Below are positions 8,277 through 16,867 of a stretch of 64,000 nucleotides of DNA, one piece after another (the stretch's first letter is position 1; the number at the start of each line of letters is the position of its first letter). The stretch lies in the NCBI GenBank assembly GCA_033763975.1, contig JANRJM010000002.1:186001-250000 (forward strand), written 5' to 3'. Source of the DNA: Planctomycetota bacterium (GTDB lineage: Bacteria; Planctomycetota; Phycisphaerae; Phycisphaerales; UBA1924). Made by a program: the position numbers and the translations under genes. Below the pieces are notes generated by a model. It saw only the letters and a program-made list of their open reading frames with translations. It was not told where the DNA came from and searched no databases.

Positions 8277-8930
8277 TTACCGCCGCCGACGGGCGAGCGG
8301 AGCGAAGAGCAGGCCGGCGAAGACGGCGGCCCCGGGCGCGGGCACATTGACGACCGTGCGGAAGCCGAAATCGGCGTCACCGATCTGCCAGCCCTGGCCG
8401 TTGGGCTGGATGAAGTACCCGTTGCCACCGGCGTACGACTCGCCGCCACTGCTGCCCCAGAGGACCCAGGGGGGCGAGCCCAGGCCGGCGCGGGTGAGGG
8501 CGATCGCGTACACCTCGCCGGGCTGTACGGGGATCATGTCGGCCGCGAGGTCGACCGTGATCGGCGGGAAGGGCGGGTCGGGGATGAACGTCGACTCGGG
8601 GATGCTGGTGATGGGGATCGTTCGGGTCGCGAGGACGTTGGCGGGATCGGGAAAGCCCAGAGGCGTGGTGCCGAGCAGCGTGAACGTGACGTCCGGCAGC
8701 GGCGTGCTGGGGCTGCGCCAGAGCTGCAGGTCGACCGACGTAAGCGTGCCGCCGAGCCCGACGGTGAAGGTCTGGGCGCGGCCGACCTCGCGGATGATCG
8801 CGCCGCCGAAGAAGAAGGCCGGGAGCAGGTTGTCCTGGTCGACGGCGGGCTGGGCGACGGCGGTGCCGGCGGCGAGGACGGGGACAAGGACCGCGTGAAC
8901 GAAGGCCACGGGAACGAAGACACGGCGCAT
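8277..8930 (-). CDS. secreted protein with C-terminal sorting tail
   Basis: 217 aa. An N-terminal signal peptide (MRRVFVPVAFVHAVLVPVLAAGTAVAQ, cleavage after about 27) is followed by a beta-rich domain of ~160 residues (VGLGGTLTSVDLQLWRSPS, LYAIALTRAGLGS-like strands, choice-of-anchor style). The last 22 residues are VPAPGAA, a short hydrophobic segment and RRRR, the PEP-CTERM-like sorting signal seen in planctomycetes. It is presumably exported and anchored or released by an exosortase-like system that is not encoded here. The function is unknown. The start at 8930 was chosen for the signal peptide; the frame stays open far upstream. Confidence 0.8.
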   Translation of the reverse strand: MRRVFVPVAFVHAVLVPVLAAGTAVAQPAVDQDNLLPAFFFGGAIIREVGRAQTFTVGLGGTLTSVDLQLWRSPSTPLPDVTFTLLGTTPLGFPDPANVLATRTIPITSIPESTFIPDPPFPPITVDLAADMIPVQPGEVYAIALTRAGLGSPPWVLWGSSGGESYAGGNGYFIQPNGQGWQIGDADFGFRTVVNVPAPGAAVFAGLLFAPLARRRR

Positions 8931-9074
8931 GGGAACCCCTCCGACATTCCGGGCCAGGCGCTGGCCGGAAGATAATCCATACACGCGCGAACGGGGTTGG
9001 CCAGTAAACCTGACGGCGGGCCCATGAAACTTGACGGGTGCTTTGCGCCGGGCGTCGGGTGTAGACTCCCCGGC

Positions 9075-9341
9075 ATGGCACGGCGCGCCGGCACAGGGCC
9101 GGACGACGAGTTCGACGAGGGTCCCAGCGACGCGGACGTCGAGGCGTTCGGCGATGTCACCACGACCTGCCGCGAGTGCGGGGCCGAACTGTACGACGAC
9201 GTGGCGATCTGCTGGAAGTGCGGCCATGCCGTGTCGAGCGAGGAGCGTCGGGGCACGGGCGCAAAGACGTGGGTGGTGGTCGTGGCGGTGCTGCTGACGG
9301 GCCTGATGCTGTGGGGCATCTTTGGGCGGTGGATGTTCTGA
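9075..9341 (+). CDS. zinc-ribbon membrane protein (88 aa)
   Basis: An acidic N terminus (residues 8-25) is followed by a double CxxC zinc ribbon (CRECGAELYDDVAICWKCG, residues 33-51) and one C-terminal TM helix (WVVVVAVLLTGLMLWGIF). TAGACT at 9062-9067 ends 7 nt before the ATG at 9075, supporting this start over an upstream in-frame codon at 8997. Small zinc-ribbon/TM proteins are common in planctomycetes; the role is unknown. Confidence 0.8.
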   Translation: MARRAGTGPDDEFDEGPSDADVEAFGDVTTTCRECGAELYDDVAICWKCGHAVSSEERRGTGAKTWVVVVAVLLTGLMLWGIFGRWMF

Positions 9342-9391
9342 ACGATCGGGGCTGACGGGCGTGCGGCCCGGACAAACCAGGAGGCGACGGC

Positions 9392-11431
9392 ATGCATCGT
9401 GCGTACGCGGTGGGGCTGGCGGCGGTGGTCGGGCTGGCGGCCATGGTGGGTGTCGTGCAGGGGGGCCAGCCGGCGGGGGGCGGCGCGCCCGCGCGGGGGG
9501 CTCCCGGGACGAGCGCCCCATCGATCGAGCAGTTCCTGAAGATCCGGGCGCCCGGGGCGCCGACGCTGATGCCCGACGGGTCGCTGCTGCTGCGCGACTG
9601 GCCCGACGGGGTGTGGCAGTTGTACCGCGTGACGCCCGCGCAGGGGAAGGGCAAGGCCGACGCCGCCCCGTCGTACAAGCCGGGCGAGGCGACGTTCGAA
9701 CGCCTGACGAACTACACGGACGGGCTGGGCGGGTTCTCGGTGTCGCCGGACTCGCGCCACGTGATCCTGATGCACGCCGTGGGCGGGAACGAGAACACGC
9801 AGCTCACGCACATGGACCCGGCGACGGGCAAGACCCGGCCGATCCTCGCCGACCCCAAGGTGCAGGCGTCGATCAACGCGTGGCTGCACGACAGCAGCGG
9901 GTTCATCTACTCGGCGAACCAGGACAGCCCGACGGACTTCCACCTGTACCGCCACGACTTCGCGAGCGGGAAGACGACGCGGATCCTGAGCGAGACCGGG
10001 TCGTGGAGCGCCGACGACGTCACGCGGGACGGCGGGCGCGTGCTGGTGGGCAAGTACACGTCGATCTCCGACAGCCAGGTGTTCGAGCTCGACGTCGCGA
10101 GCGGGCAGCGCCGCGAGATCACCATCCGCCCGGAGGGCGGCGGCACGGCGTCGTGCACCGTCGCCGGCTACACGCCCGACGAGAAGGGCGTGTTCCTCGT
10201 CTCGGACGCGAACGAGCAGGGAATCCGGCGCCTGTACCTGCGCGACCTGGCGAGCGGCGCGGTGAGCGAGCCCCTGCCCTCGCTGAGCGCGGTGGAAGTC
10301 GACGGCGCGGGCGTCGACCACGAGCGCGAGTTCCTCGTCGTCAACACGAACGAGAACGGGTTCGGCGTCGTGCACGTCTACTCGCTGCCGGACCTCCGCG
10401 AGATGCCCGCCCCCACCGCCGAGCAGGGCGTCGTCGGCTCGGCGGGCCTGCGCAACCGCACGCTCGTGTGGACCATGAACAACGCGCGCACGCCCTCGGC
10501 GGCGTTCGCGACGACCTATCCCAAGCCCGGCGCGCAGCTCGGGGCGCCGCTCACGCGGCAACTGACCTACCCCGACACGCAGGGGATCAACCTCGGCTCG
10601 TTCCCGCTGCCCGAGCTCATCACGTACGCCAGCTTCGACGGGACGCCGATCCCCGCGTTCCTCTACCTGCCCCCGGGCTACGCGAAGGGCACGCGGATCC
10701 CGTTCCTCGTGCACTACCACGGCGGGCCCGAGGGCCAGCACCGCCCGACCTTCGCCGCCCCGATCCAGTACCTCGTGTCCAAGGGCTACGGCGTGCTGCT
10801 GCCGAACGTGCGCGGGAGCGTCGGCTACGGGCGCGCGTTCCACATGATGGACGACTACAAGAACCGCTGGGACAGCGTGCGCGACGGCGTGGAGGCCGCG
10901 GAGTGGCTCGACAAGGAGGGCTACAGCGCGCCGGGCAAGATGGCGACCTGGGGCGGGTCGTACGGCGGGTACATGTCCGTCGCGTGCCTCGTGCAGGACC
11001 AGAAGCACGTCGACGGCAACGACCGCACGCAGCGCCTCTTCGGCGCGGGCGTCAACATCGTTGGCATCGTCAACCTCAAGACCTTCCTCGAGAAGACCGC
11101 CGGGTACCGGCGCAAGCTGCGCGAGGTGGAGTACGGCCCGCTGAGCGACCCGGAGTTCCTCGCCGAGGTATCGCCCTCGTCGTACTACGACAAGCTCAAC
11201 GTGCCGATCTTCATCGCGCACGGGTTCAACGACCCGCGCGTGCCCGTCGAAGAGGCCATGCAGCTCAGCGTCGCCATGAAGGACAAGGCGTTCGCCACGA
11301 AGAACATGGACATCATGCCGCGGGTGTTCATCGCGCCCGATGAGGGGCACGGCTTCGCCAAGCTCGACAACCGCGTGTACTTCTACGAGCGGATGGTGCA
11401 GTTCCTGAACGACACCATCGGAAAGAAGTGA
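9392..11431 (+). CDS. secreted S9 family serine peptidase (prolyl oligopeptidase type)
   Basis: 679 aa. A signal peptide (to about residue 28) is followed by a beta-propeller-like domain with repeated WD/TolB-type strands, then an alpha/beta-hydrolase domain from about residue 410. The catalytic triad is complete: Ser523 in GGSYGGYMS, Asp614 in HGFNDPRVP, His653 in DEGHGFAK. The oxyanion region HGGPEG precedes it. It cleaves peptides outside the cytoplasm. The gene stands alone, followed by a purine-rich repeat spacer and the convergent pyrE. A second S9 peptidase lies at 31.8 kb. Confidence 0.93.
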   Translation: MHRAYAVGLAAVVGLAAMVGVVQGGQPAGGGAPARGAPGTSAPSIEQFLKIRAPGAPTLMPDGSLLLRDWPDGVWQLYRVTPAQGKGKADAAPSYKPGEATFERLTNYTDGLGGFSVSPDSRHVILMHAVGGNENTQLTHMDPATGKTRPILADPKVQASINAWLHDSSGFIYSANQDSPTDFHLYRHDFASGKTTRILSETGSWSADDVTRDGGRVLVGKYTSISDSQVFELDVASGQRREITIRPEGGGTASCTVAGYTPDEKGVFLVSDANEQGIRRLYLRDLASGAVSEPLPSLSAVEVDGAGVDHEREFLVVNTNENGFGVVHVYSLPDLREMPAPTAEQGVVGSAGLRNRTLVWTMNNARTPSAAFATTYPKPGAQLGAPLTRQLTYPDTQGINLGSFPLPELITYASFDGTPIPAFLYLPPGYAKGTRIPFLVHYHGGPEGQHRPTFAAPIQYLVSKGYGVLLPNVRGSVGYGRAFHMMDDYKNRWDSVRDGVEAAEWLDKEGYSAPGKMATWGGSYGGYMSVACLVQDQKHVDGNDRTQRLFGAGVNIVGIVNLKTFLEKTAGYRRKLREVEYGPLSDPEFLAEVSPSSYYDKLNVPIFIAHGFNDPRVPVEEAMQLSVAMKDKAFATKNMDIMPRVFIAPDEGHGFAKLDNRVYFYERMVQFLNDTIGKK

Positions 11432-11537
11432 GCGGAAGGAAGAAGCGAGAGAGCGAGAGAGCGAGACAGCGAGACAGCCAGAGGGCAACGCAGGAAAGGC
11501 GAGCAACGCAGGGGAGAAGCAGCCGCGCGAGCGGGTG
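11432..11537. repeat. purine-rich low-complexity spacer between convergent genes
   Basis: The gap between the convergent S9 peptidase and pyrE genes holds tandem degenerate copies of GCGAGAGA / GCGAGACA (11446-11477), then GGCAACGCAGGAAAGGCGA and AGCAACGCAGGG. A near-identical run, GCGAGAGAGCGAGAGAG, recurs at 56873-56889. No ORF or hairpin terminator is evident. Confidence 0.6.
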
Positions 11538-12089
11538 TTACTCCGCCACGCCCAGGTCGCGCGTGGTGAACAGCGCCTCGAACGCCAGCCCCGCGCCCTC
11601 GACGTTCTCGCGGGCGCCCTCCAGCCGGTCGATGGTCGCGACGACCGCGCGGACGTCGGCGCCGGCGGTGCGCAGGGCCTGCACGGCCTCCAGCGCCTGC
11701 CCGCCGGTGGTCGCCACGTCCTCCAGCAGCACGACGATGTCGCCCGGCCCGACCTTGCCTTCCAACTGCTTGGCCGTGCCGTAGTCCTTCTTCTGGTTGC
11801 GCACGAACACGCAGGGGAGGCCGGTCTCGAGGCTGGCGGCGGTCACGAGCGGGATGCCGCCCAGTTCGGCCCCGGCCAGTCGGGCCACGCGCACGCCGAG
11901 GCGCGATTCCAGCGCGCGGACCCTGGCCGCGAACAGCGGGGCGAGCTGGCGCAGCAGTTCGGGGCGGGTGGAGAAGAGGTACTTGTCGAGGTAGTAGGTG
12001 CTCGTGCGTCCCGAGCGGAGCGTGAACGAGCCCCGCAGGAGCGCGACACGCGCGATCTCGGCGGCGAGGGGAGTGGTGGGTTCGGCCAT
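11538..12089 (-). CDS. pyrE: orotate phosphoribosyltransferase
   Basis: 183 aa. It converts orotate + PRPP to OMP in pyrimidine synthesis (pyrB is at 36.6 kb in this window). The PRPP-binding loop is VVLLEDVATTGGQALEAV; the family's R/K-rich catalytic segment appears as RNQKKDYGTAKQLEG; the N terminus GSFTLRSGRTSTYYLDKY is typical of PyrE. TACCAT lies 5 nt before the ATG with no Shine-Dalgarno. It follows dnaX by 52 nt on the same strand, but its own promoter suggests independent transcription. Confidence 0.95.
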   Translation of the reverse strand: MAEPTTPLAAEIARVALLRGSFTLRSGRTSTYYLDKYLFSTRPELLRQLAPLFAARVRALESRLGVRVARLAGAELGGIPLVTAASLETGLPCVFVRNQKKDYGTAKQLEGKVGPGDIVVLLEDVATTGGQALEAVQALRTAGADVRAVVATIDRLEGARENVEGAGLAFEALFTTRDLGVAE

Positions 12090-12141
12090 GCGCGATGGTA
12101 CCGGCGCGCCGGGTCGCGCGGGCTGTCGCCCGGCGCGCGCC

Positions 12142-13802
12142 TCACTCGCCCTTGGGCTTGCGGGCCTGCACGCTCACGAGCCTCGCCTGGAAGAGTTCCA
12201 TGGCGTGGCGCACGAGCGGGAGTTCGGCGGCCTTCGCCGGCGCGTCCGGGCCCGGGGCCCCGCCGGGTGCCGCCGGGGTTTCGGCGGCGGCGCCCGAAGG
12301 CGCGGGAGGATTCGACGAGCGCAGTTCAAGGCGGACGGCCCGGTCCCAGGCCTTGGCGAGCAGCGCGCACAGGTCTTTCTCGTTGGCCTGGGCCGCCCCG
12401 AGCAGTGCGTCGCTGACGGAGAGCACCACGAGGTCGTCCTCGACGCGGGCGACGGTGCAGTCGTTGAGGAGGACGCGCAGCCGCCGGTTGGGGGCGGCGG
12501 CGGAGAGGACCTGGGCCCAGGGGTCGCCGGCGGGGTCGCGTGGCCCGGGGGTGGTGGGCGCCGGGGCGGGCGGGAGCACGGGGGCTGAGGCCGTGTGGGC
12601 GGGCGGCTGTGGTCGAGGGGGCGTGGGTTCAACGCCGGCGTCGCGGGCCGTGGGGAGCAAGGCCGCGGGCGCCGGCGTCAGCGTTTTTTTGCCGGCTGCT
12701 CCTGGGCCTTTCCGGCGACGATGGCCGTGGCGTCGGCGACGCGGTCGGTCATGGCGAGGCGCACGACGAGGGCGTCGAGGAGCGCTCTGGGCACGCTGGA
12801 GCCCTTGGCGGCGCGCTGGACGTTCTCGCAGAGCGCGATCATGTGGATGATCCCGGCGACGTCGAAGGGGCGCGCGCGCGCGAGTTCTTCGCTTCGGGCG
12901 GCGTCGGAGAGCTCGACGAGCGGGGTCGCCCCGCCGCACGCCGCCAGGACCATGAGGTCGCGCAGGCGCAGCAGCAGGGCGTCGAAGAGGACGTCGACGG
13001 ACGCGCCCTTGCGGAGGAGGTCGTCGGCGCGGGCGAGGGCGACGCCGGGATCGCCCGCGCCCAGCGCGTCGATCAGTTGGCCGATGAGTTCGCGGTCGGG
13101 CAGGCCCAGGAGCTCTTCGAGCAGCGTGAGGGTGAGTTTCTTGTCGCCCCCGGCGAGGAGGCGGTCGAGGAGGCTGAGGGCGTCGCGCATGGAGCCGTTG
13201 CCGAGGCGCGCGACCTGGTGGAGGAGTTCGGGGTCGGCGGCGGCGCCCTCGGCGCGGGCGACCTGGCCGAGGTGCTCGGCGATCTGGGCCGCGGGAATGT
13301 TGCGGAAGTCGAAGCGCTGGCAGCGCGACTGGATGGTGGCGGGCACCTTCTGAGCGTCGGTGGTGCAGAGGATGAACTTGACGTGCTCGGGGGGCTCTTC
13401 CATGGTCTTGAGCAGGGCGTTGAACGCCTGCGTCGAGAGCATGTGCACCTCGTCGATGATGTAGACCTTGTACTTGCCCCGCAGCGGTCGGTACGCGGCG
13501 TTGGCGATGAGTTCGCGGACGTTGTCGACGCCCGTGTTGCTGGCGGCGTCGATCTCGACGGTGTCGGTGTCCTGCCCGCTCATGATGGCGGCGTCGACCT
13601 CGGGCGAGCCCCCGTTGAGCGCCTTGGCGAAGAGGCGGGCCATGGTCGTCTTGCCCACGCCCCGCGTGCCCGTGAAGAGGTACGCGTGGGCCACCCGTCC
13701 CGAGGCGATGGCGTTGCGGAGCGTGCGGGCGATGGGCTCCTGCCCCACCACCTCGTCGAACTGCTGCGAGCGATAGCGTCGGGCGAGGGCGGTGTACGTC
13801 AT
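12142..13802 (-). CDS. dnaX: DNA polymerase III tau/gamma subunit, with programmed -1 frameshift
   Basis: The clamp-loader ATPase. In frame 0 it gives a 374-aa gamma form (13802-12678) with Walker A GTRGVGKTT, Walker B IIDEVHML, sensor 1 and an SRC arginine finger. At codons GCA-AAA-AAA (A7 at 12690-12684) a -1 shift opens a frame running to 12142 and gives a ~553-aa tau form whose C-terminal part is Pro/Ala-rich, then a compact domain (RRLRVLLNDCTVARVEDDLVVLSV). The zero-frame stop TGA (12680-12678) comes one codon after the slippery site. The usual Cys4 zinc module after Walker A is absent (ALNGGSPEVDAAIMSGQDTD instead). Delta (holA) is at 0.3-1.4 kb. Confidence 0.92.
12632..12702 (-). promoter_or_regulatory. 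dnaX ribosomal frameshift signal
   Basis: On the minus strand, in order: a Shine-Dalgarno-like AGGAG eight nt upstream of the slip site, the heptamer A-AAA-AAA in the correct X-XXY-YYZ phase (12690-12684), a 5-nt spacer containing the zero-frame UGA, then a hairpin with a perfect outer stem of 9 bp (12678-12670 with 12640-12632) extended by an inner ~7-bp stem with one bulge and an 11-nt loop. This is the same three-part arrangement known from Escherichia coli dnaX. Confidence 0.85.
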
Positions 13803-13886
13803 GGCCGATTGTTGCCGGGGCGCGCGCGCTCCGAGGGCGACACGCGCTGGTATTCTGGCGCGCGAACTTTCACGGGGGGGTGGGGC

Positions 13887-15224
13887 GTGTTCGAGTTCCT
13901 GCGCAGGGAAAATCCGTCGATCGGGACCGTCTTCTTCCGCGGCAACCTCGTGCCCCGGGCCGAGGAGTTCGATTTCATGCGCCGGCACGGCGTGGAGATC
14001 ACGCCCCGCGCGAACAACTCGCCCGCGAGCTGGGTCCTCACGCTCCGCCACGCGAAGTGGGGCGAGGCGACGATGATCTGCGGGCAGGACCAGCCCCCGT
14101 TTGACCCCATGTTCATCGACTACCAGAACGGGCTGACGGACGCGGAGAAGGGCGAGGCCAAGGCCGCGGGCAAGGGCGTGTCGTTCAGCGTTCCCGCGGC
14201 CCGCAAGAACGTGCTGCGCGACCGCAAGAACCTGCTGAAGTTCATGGCGTCGGCGATGGGGCGCGACGCGGTGGTCGCGCTCGACCACCTGTCCACGCTG
14301 TTCTGGACGCGCGAGATGCTGAAAGAGGAGCTGTCGCACGACGCCGACCTCGACATCGCCGCGATCTTCGCGATCCACGCCGTGTGCGACGACACCAACG
14401 CCGAATCGCCCCGCGCGTCGTGGATCCACACGCACGGGCTGGGCGAGCTGGGCGCGTTCGACTTTGACATCGTGCGCCCGAGCAAGGAGTTCAGCGCCGA
14501 CTGCTCCGGGTTCGTCAGCGCCATGGCCCAGGCGGTCCTCGAGGGCGCGGTGAAGCCGGACACGCCCGAGTTCATGATCGCCCACCCCGGGGGCGTCGTC
14601 CGGATGGTGCCCGCGGCGGACTTCGACCGCGAGGCCCCGCCCGAGGACGTCGCGCTGCGGGGCGGCGGGAACGAGCCCGGGCACACCGACGCGCGCAGCG
14701 TGCTGTGCGAGCCGGCGAAGCGCGGCCTGATGTCGCGCATGCTGGGCAAGGGCGGCGGGGTGCGCCCGTCGCGCTTCTGCTCGGAGGGCTCGCTCGAGGG
14801 CGTCGTGCTCCGGATCTCCTCCGCCGCCACCGATCTCATGAGCGCCCGCGCCGCGGCGACCACGGGGGTCTTCCGCGCGTTCCTCGAGGAGTTCCGCGAG
14901 TTCGAGCTGCCCGCGCTCGTCAAGATGGGCTACCCGACCGACGCCGAGGGCGAGGGCGGGCGCGAGCACCTGTGGTTCGAGGTGCACGAGGTCTTCGACG
15001 ACGGCGTGGACGCGACGCTCGTGAACCAGCCGCACGACATCGCGTCGATGCGCCAGGGCCAGCGCGGGCGCCATCCCTTCACGCGCCTCACCGACTGGAC
15101 GATCATGTCGCCCTTCGGGGCGATCACGCCCTCGGGGCTCTCGAACGCGCGGGTGCTGCGCCAGAACGCCCCGATGCTGCGCGAGATGCTCGCGAAGGCC
15201 CGGGACCAGGGGCGCGGCGCCTAG
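13887..15224 (+). CDS. DUF4026/DUF2314-like cytoplasmic protein
   Basis: 445 aa from GTG (13887), preceded by a G-rich run and TATTCT at 13851-13856. There is no signal peptide or TM segment. The N-terminal two thirds match the DUF4026 pattern as I recall it (VFEFLRREN...ANNSPASWVLTLRHAKWGEATMIC; ...ALDHLSTLFWTREML; WIHTHGLGELGAFDFDIV). The last ~100 residues (EHLWFEVHEVFDDGVDATLVNQPHDI...G...P...LTDWTI) resemble DUF2314, a YegJ-like domain. The function is unknown. It converges with and overlaps spoVR by 4 nt at the stops. Confidence 0.75.
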   Translation: MFEFLRRENPSIGTVFFRGNLVPRAEEFDFMRRHGVEITPRANNSPASWVLTLRHAKWGEATMICGQDQPPFDPMFIDYQNGLTDAEKGEAKAAGKGVSFSVPAARKNVLRDRKNLLKFMASAMGRDAVVALDHLSTLFWTREMLKEELSHDADLDIAAIFAIHAVCDDTNAESPRASWIHTHGLGELGAFDFDIVRPSKEFSADCSGFVSAMAQAVLEGAVKPDTPEFMIAHPGGVVRMVPAADFDREAPPEDVALRGGGNEPGHTDARSVLCEPAKRGLMSRMLGKGGGVRPSRFCSEGSLEGVVLRISSAATDLMSARAAATTGVFRAFLEEFREFELPALVKMGYPTDAEGEGGREHLWFEVHEVFDDGVDATLVNQPHDIASMRQGQRGRHPFTRLTDWTIMSPFGAITPSGLSNARVLRQNAPMLREMLAKARDQGRGA

Positions 15225-16771
15225 ACGCTGTGGGCGGGGCGGGGCGTGTCCTCGTTCACGCGTTCCTTGGTGATCTTCCCGGCGTGCTCGGCGAGGGTGA
15301 GCATGTGGGGCTCTTCGTTGACGCGCAGGAGCAGGTGGACGGGGCGTCCCCAGATGACGCGGAGAGAGCGCAGCACCTCGGCCGCCCGCGCCGCGTCGAC
15401 CTCGACCCCGGAGAACTTGTGCGCGAGGACGAGCTCGCCCCGGTTGAGGTAGTTGGCGTCGACGACGTAGATGAAGGGCTGGCCGGCGTTGGTGAGGTGG
15501 TGGAGGAGGGTCTGCTTCACGCGGGCGAAGTCGCGCGAGACGATCTTGATCTCGCCGGTCTGCGGGTCGCGGGCGTGCTGGTACATGCGGTGGCGTTCGA
15601 CGAACTCCTCGGTGAGGAACTCGTCGATGAACGACACGTCGTTGTAGATGCGCCGGACCTCGAAGATCTTGTCGCGCCCGCGCATGGACTTGTCGTCGAA
15701 GGCGTCCTTGGCGCCCAGCTCGCGCAGGTCTTCCCATCGCGGGCCGTGCTGCCCGGTGTTCCAGCGGCGTTCGATGTCCTTGAAGAGCTCGACGCCGATC
15801 TTGTACGGGTTGAACCCACCCGGGGGCATGTAGACGACGCCCGAGTGCTGGTCGGCGTAGTGGACGATCTCCCGCGCTTCCAGGAAGTGCTGCGTCATGA
15901 GCTTGGAGTGCCAGTACGTCGCCCAGCCCTCGTTCATGACCTTGGTCATGCCCTGGGGGGCGTAGTAGTACGCCTCGTCGCGGACGATCGCGAGCACGTC
16001 CTGCTGCCATGATTCCAGGCGCGCGTGGCGCAGCAGGAAGAGCAGCACGTCGCGCTCGGGGCTGGCGGGGGTGCGGGCGCGCTGGGCCTTCATCTCCGCC
16101 TCGTGCTCGCGCTTCTGGCGGTCGAGCTCCTCCTGCGGGTTGATGAACGGGTCCATGTAGTCCTTGGCGGGGAGCTTCTCGGCGTGGAAGGCGTCGGACG
16201 ACTGCCCGTCGTCGTCGCGCGGGGAGGGCGGGCGGGCGTCGACCGCGCCCTTGTAGACGCTGTGCGGATCGATGAGGTTCTCGATCGTGAGGCAGGCGTC
16301 CACGAACCGTTCCACCACCTCGTGCCCGTGACGCTCGATGTGCCGTCGCACGCGGGTCGAGTGGTTCGCCATCTCGTCCATCATCTTGCGGTTGGTCTTC
16401 GCGAACCAGAGGTTGTTCTTGAAGAAGTCCGCGTGCCCGTAGACGTGGGCCATGACGAGCTTCTGGTCCGTGACGGCGTTGGATTCCTGCAGGTACGCGT
16501 ACACGGGGTCGTTGTTGATCACCATCTCGTAGATGCGCCCCAGCCCGTACGCGTCGCGCTTGCTGAGCCGCTCGTACTCCATGCCCCACCGCCAGTGCGG
16601 GTACCGCGTCGGGAAGCCCCCGTACGCCGCGATCTGGTTCATGACCTCGAAGGGCAGCACCTCGAACACGACCTCGAAGAAGTTGAGCCCGTACTCGAGC
16701 GCCTTGGCCTTGATGCGGGCCATGTGCTCGCGGAGCTCGGGCGAAAGGTCGGTGCTGGGCGTGCCGGGCAT
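15221..16771 (-). CDS. SpoVR family protein
   Basis: 516 aa. It matches the SpoVR/YcgB family along its length: GLNFFEVVFEVLPFEVMNQIAAYGGFPTRYPHW near the N terminus, VMAHVYGHADFFKNN, MTKVMNEGWATYWHSKLM (HExxH-like NEGWATYWH), VYMPPGGFNPYKIGVELF, and the C-terminal LTNAGQPFIYVVDANYLNRGELVL. SpoVR proteins often occur with PrkA kinase and YeaH, but neither partner is here. The ATG at 16771 was chosen because GGAG sits 7 nt upstream; an alternative ATG is at 16822. The biochemical role is unsettled. Confidence 0.9.
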   Translation of the reverse strand: MPGTPSTDLSPELREHMARIKAKALEYGLNFFEVVFEVLPFEVMNQIAAYGGFPTRYPHWRWGMEYERLSKRDAYGLGRIYEMVINNDPVYAYLQESNAVTDQKLVMAHVYGHADFFKNNLWFAKTNRKMMDEMANHSTRVRRHIERHGHEVVERFVDACLTIENLIDPHSVYKGAVDARPPSPRDDDGQSSDAFHAEKLPAKDYMDPFINPQEELDRQKREHEAEMKAQRARTPASPERDVLLFLLRHARLESWQQDVLAIVRDEAYYYAPQGMTKVMNEGWATYWHSKLMTQHFLEAREIVHYADQHSGVVYMPPGGFNPYKIGVELFKDIERRWNTGQHGPRWEDLRELGAKDAFDDKSMRGRDKIFEVRRIYNDVSFIDEFLTEEFVERHRMYQHARDPQTGEIKIVSRDFARVKQTLLHHLTNAGQPFIYVVDANYLNRGELVLAHKFSGVEVDAARAAEVLRSLRVIWGRPVHLLLRVNEEPHMLTLAEHAGKITKERVNEDTPRPAHSV

Positions 16772-16867
16772 GGCGGAACTCCGGGCGGGCTGGCCGGCCC
16801 CCGGCAGTATCGGCATATTCACCCGTCTTCTACGAGCCGGGCGTCCGCGCGGGTCGCTCGATTCTCA

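Noticed and set aside
9031-9067. TTGACG-TAGACT promoter for the zinc-ribbon gene
   Set aside because: The spacing is 25 nt; the -10 candidate is kept but this -35 is not.
8534-11506. Long minus-strand open frame across the S9 peptidase
   Set aside because: At high GC, antisense frames stay open; the composition (Arg/His/Val-rich) is typical of a shadow and the plus-strand peptidase has a full catalytic triad.
12540-15224. A continuous 894-codon plus-strand frame starting before dnaX
   Set aside because: The first ~440 codons are antisense to dnaX and have no coding character; only the part from GTG 13887 matches a protein family.
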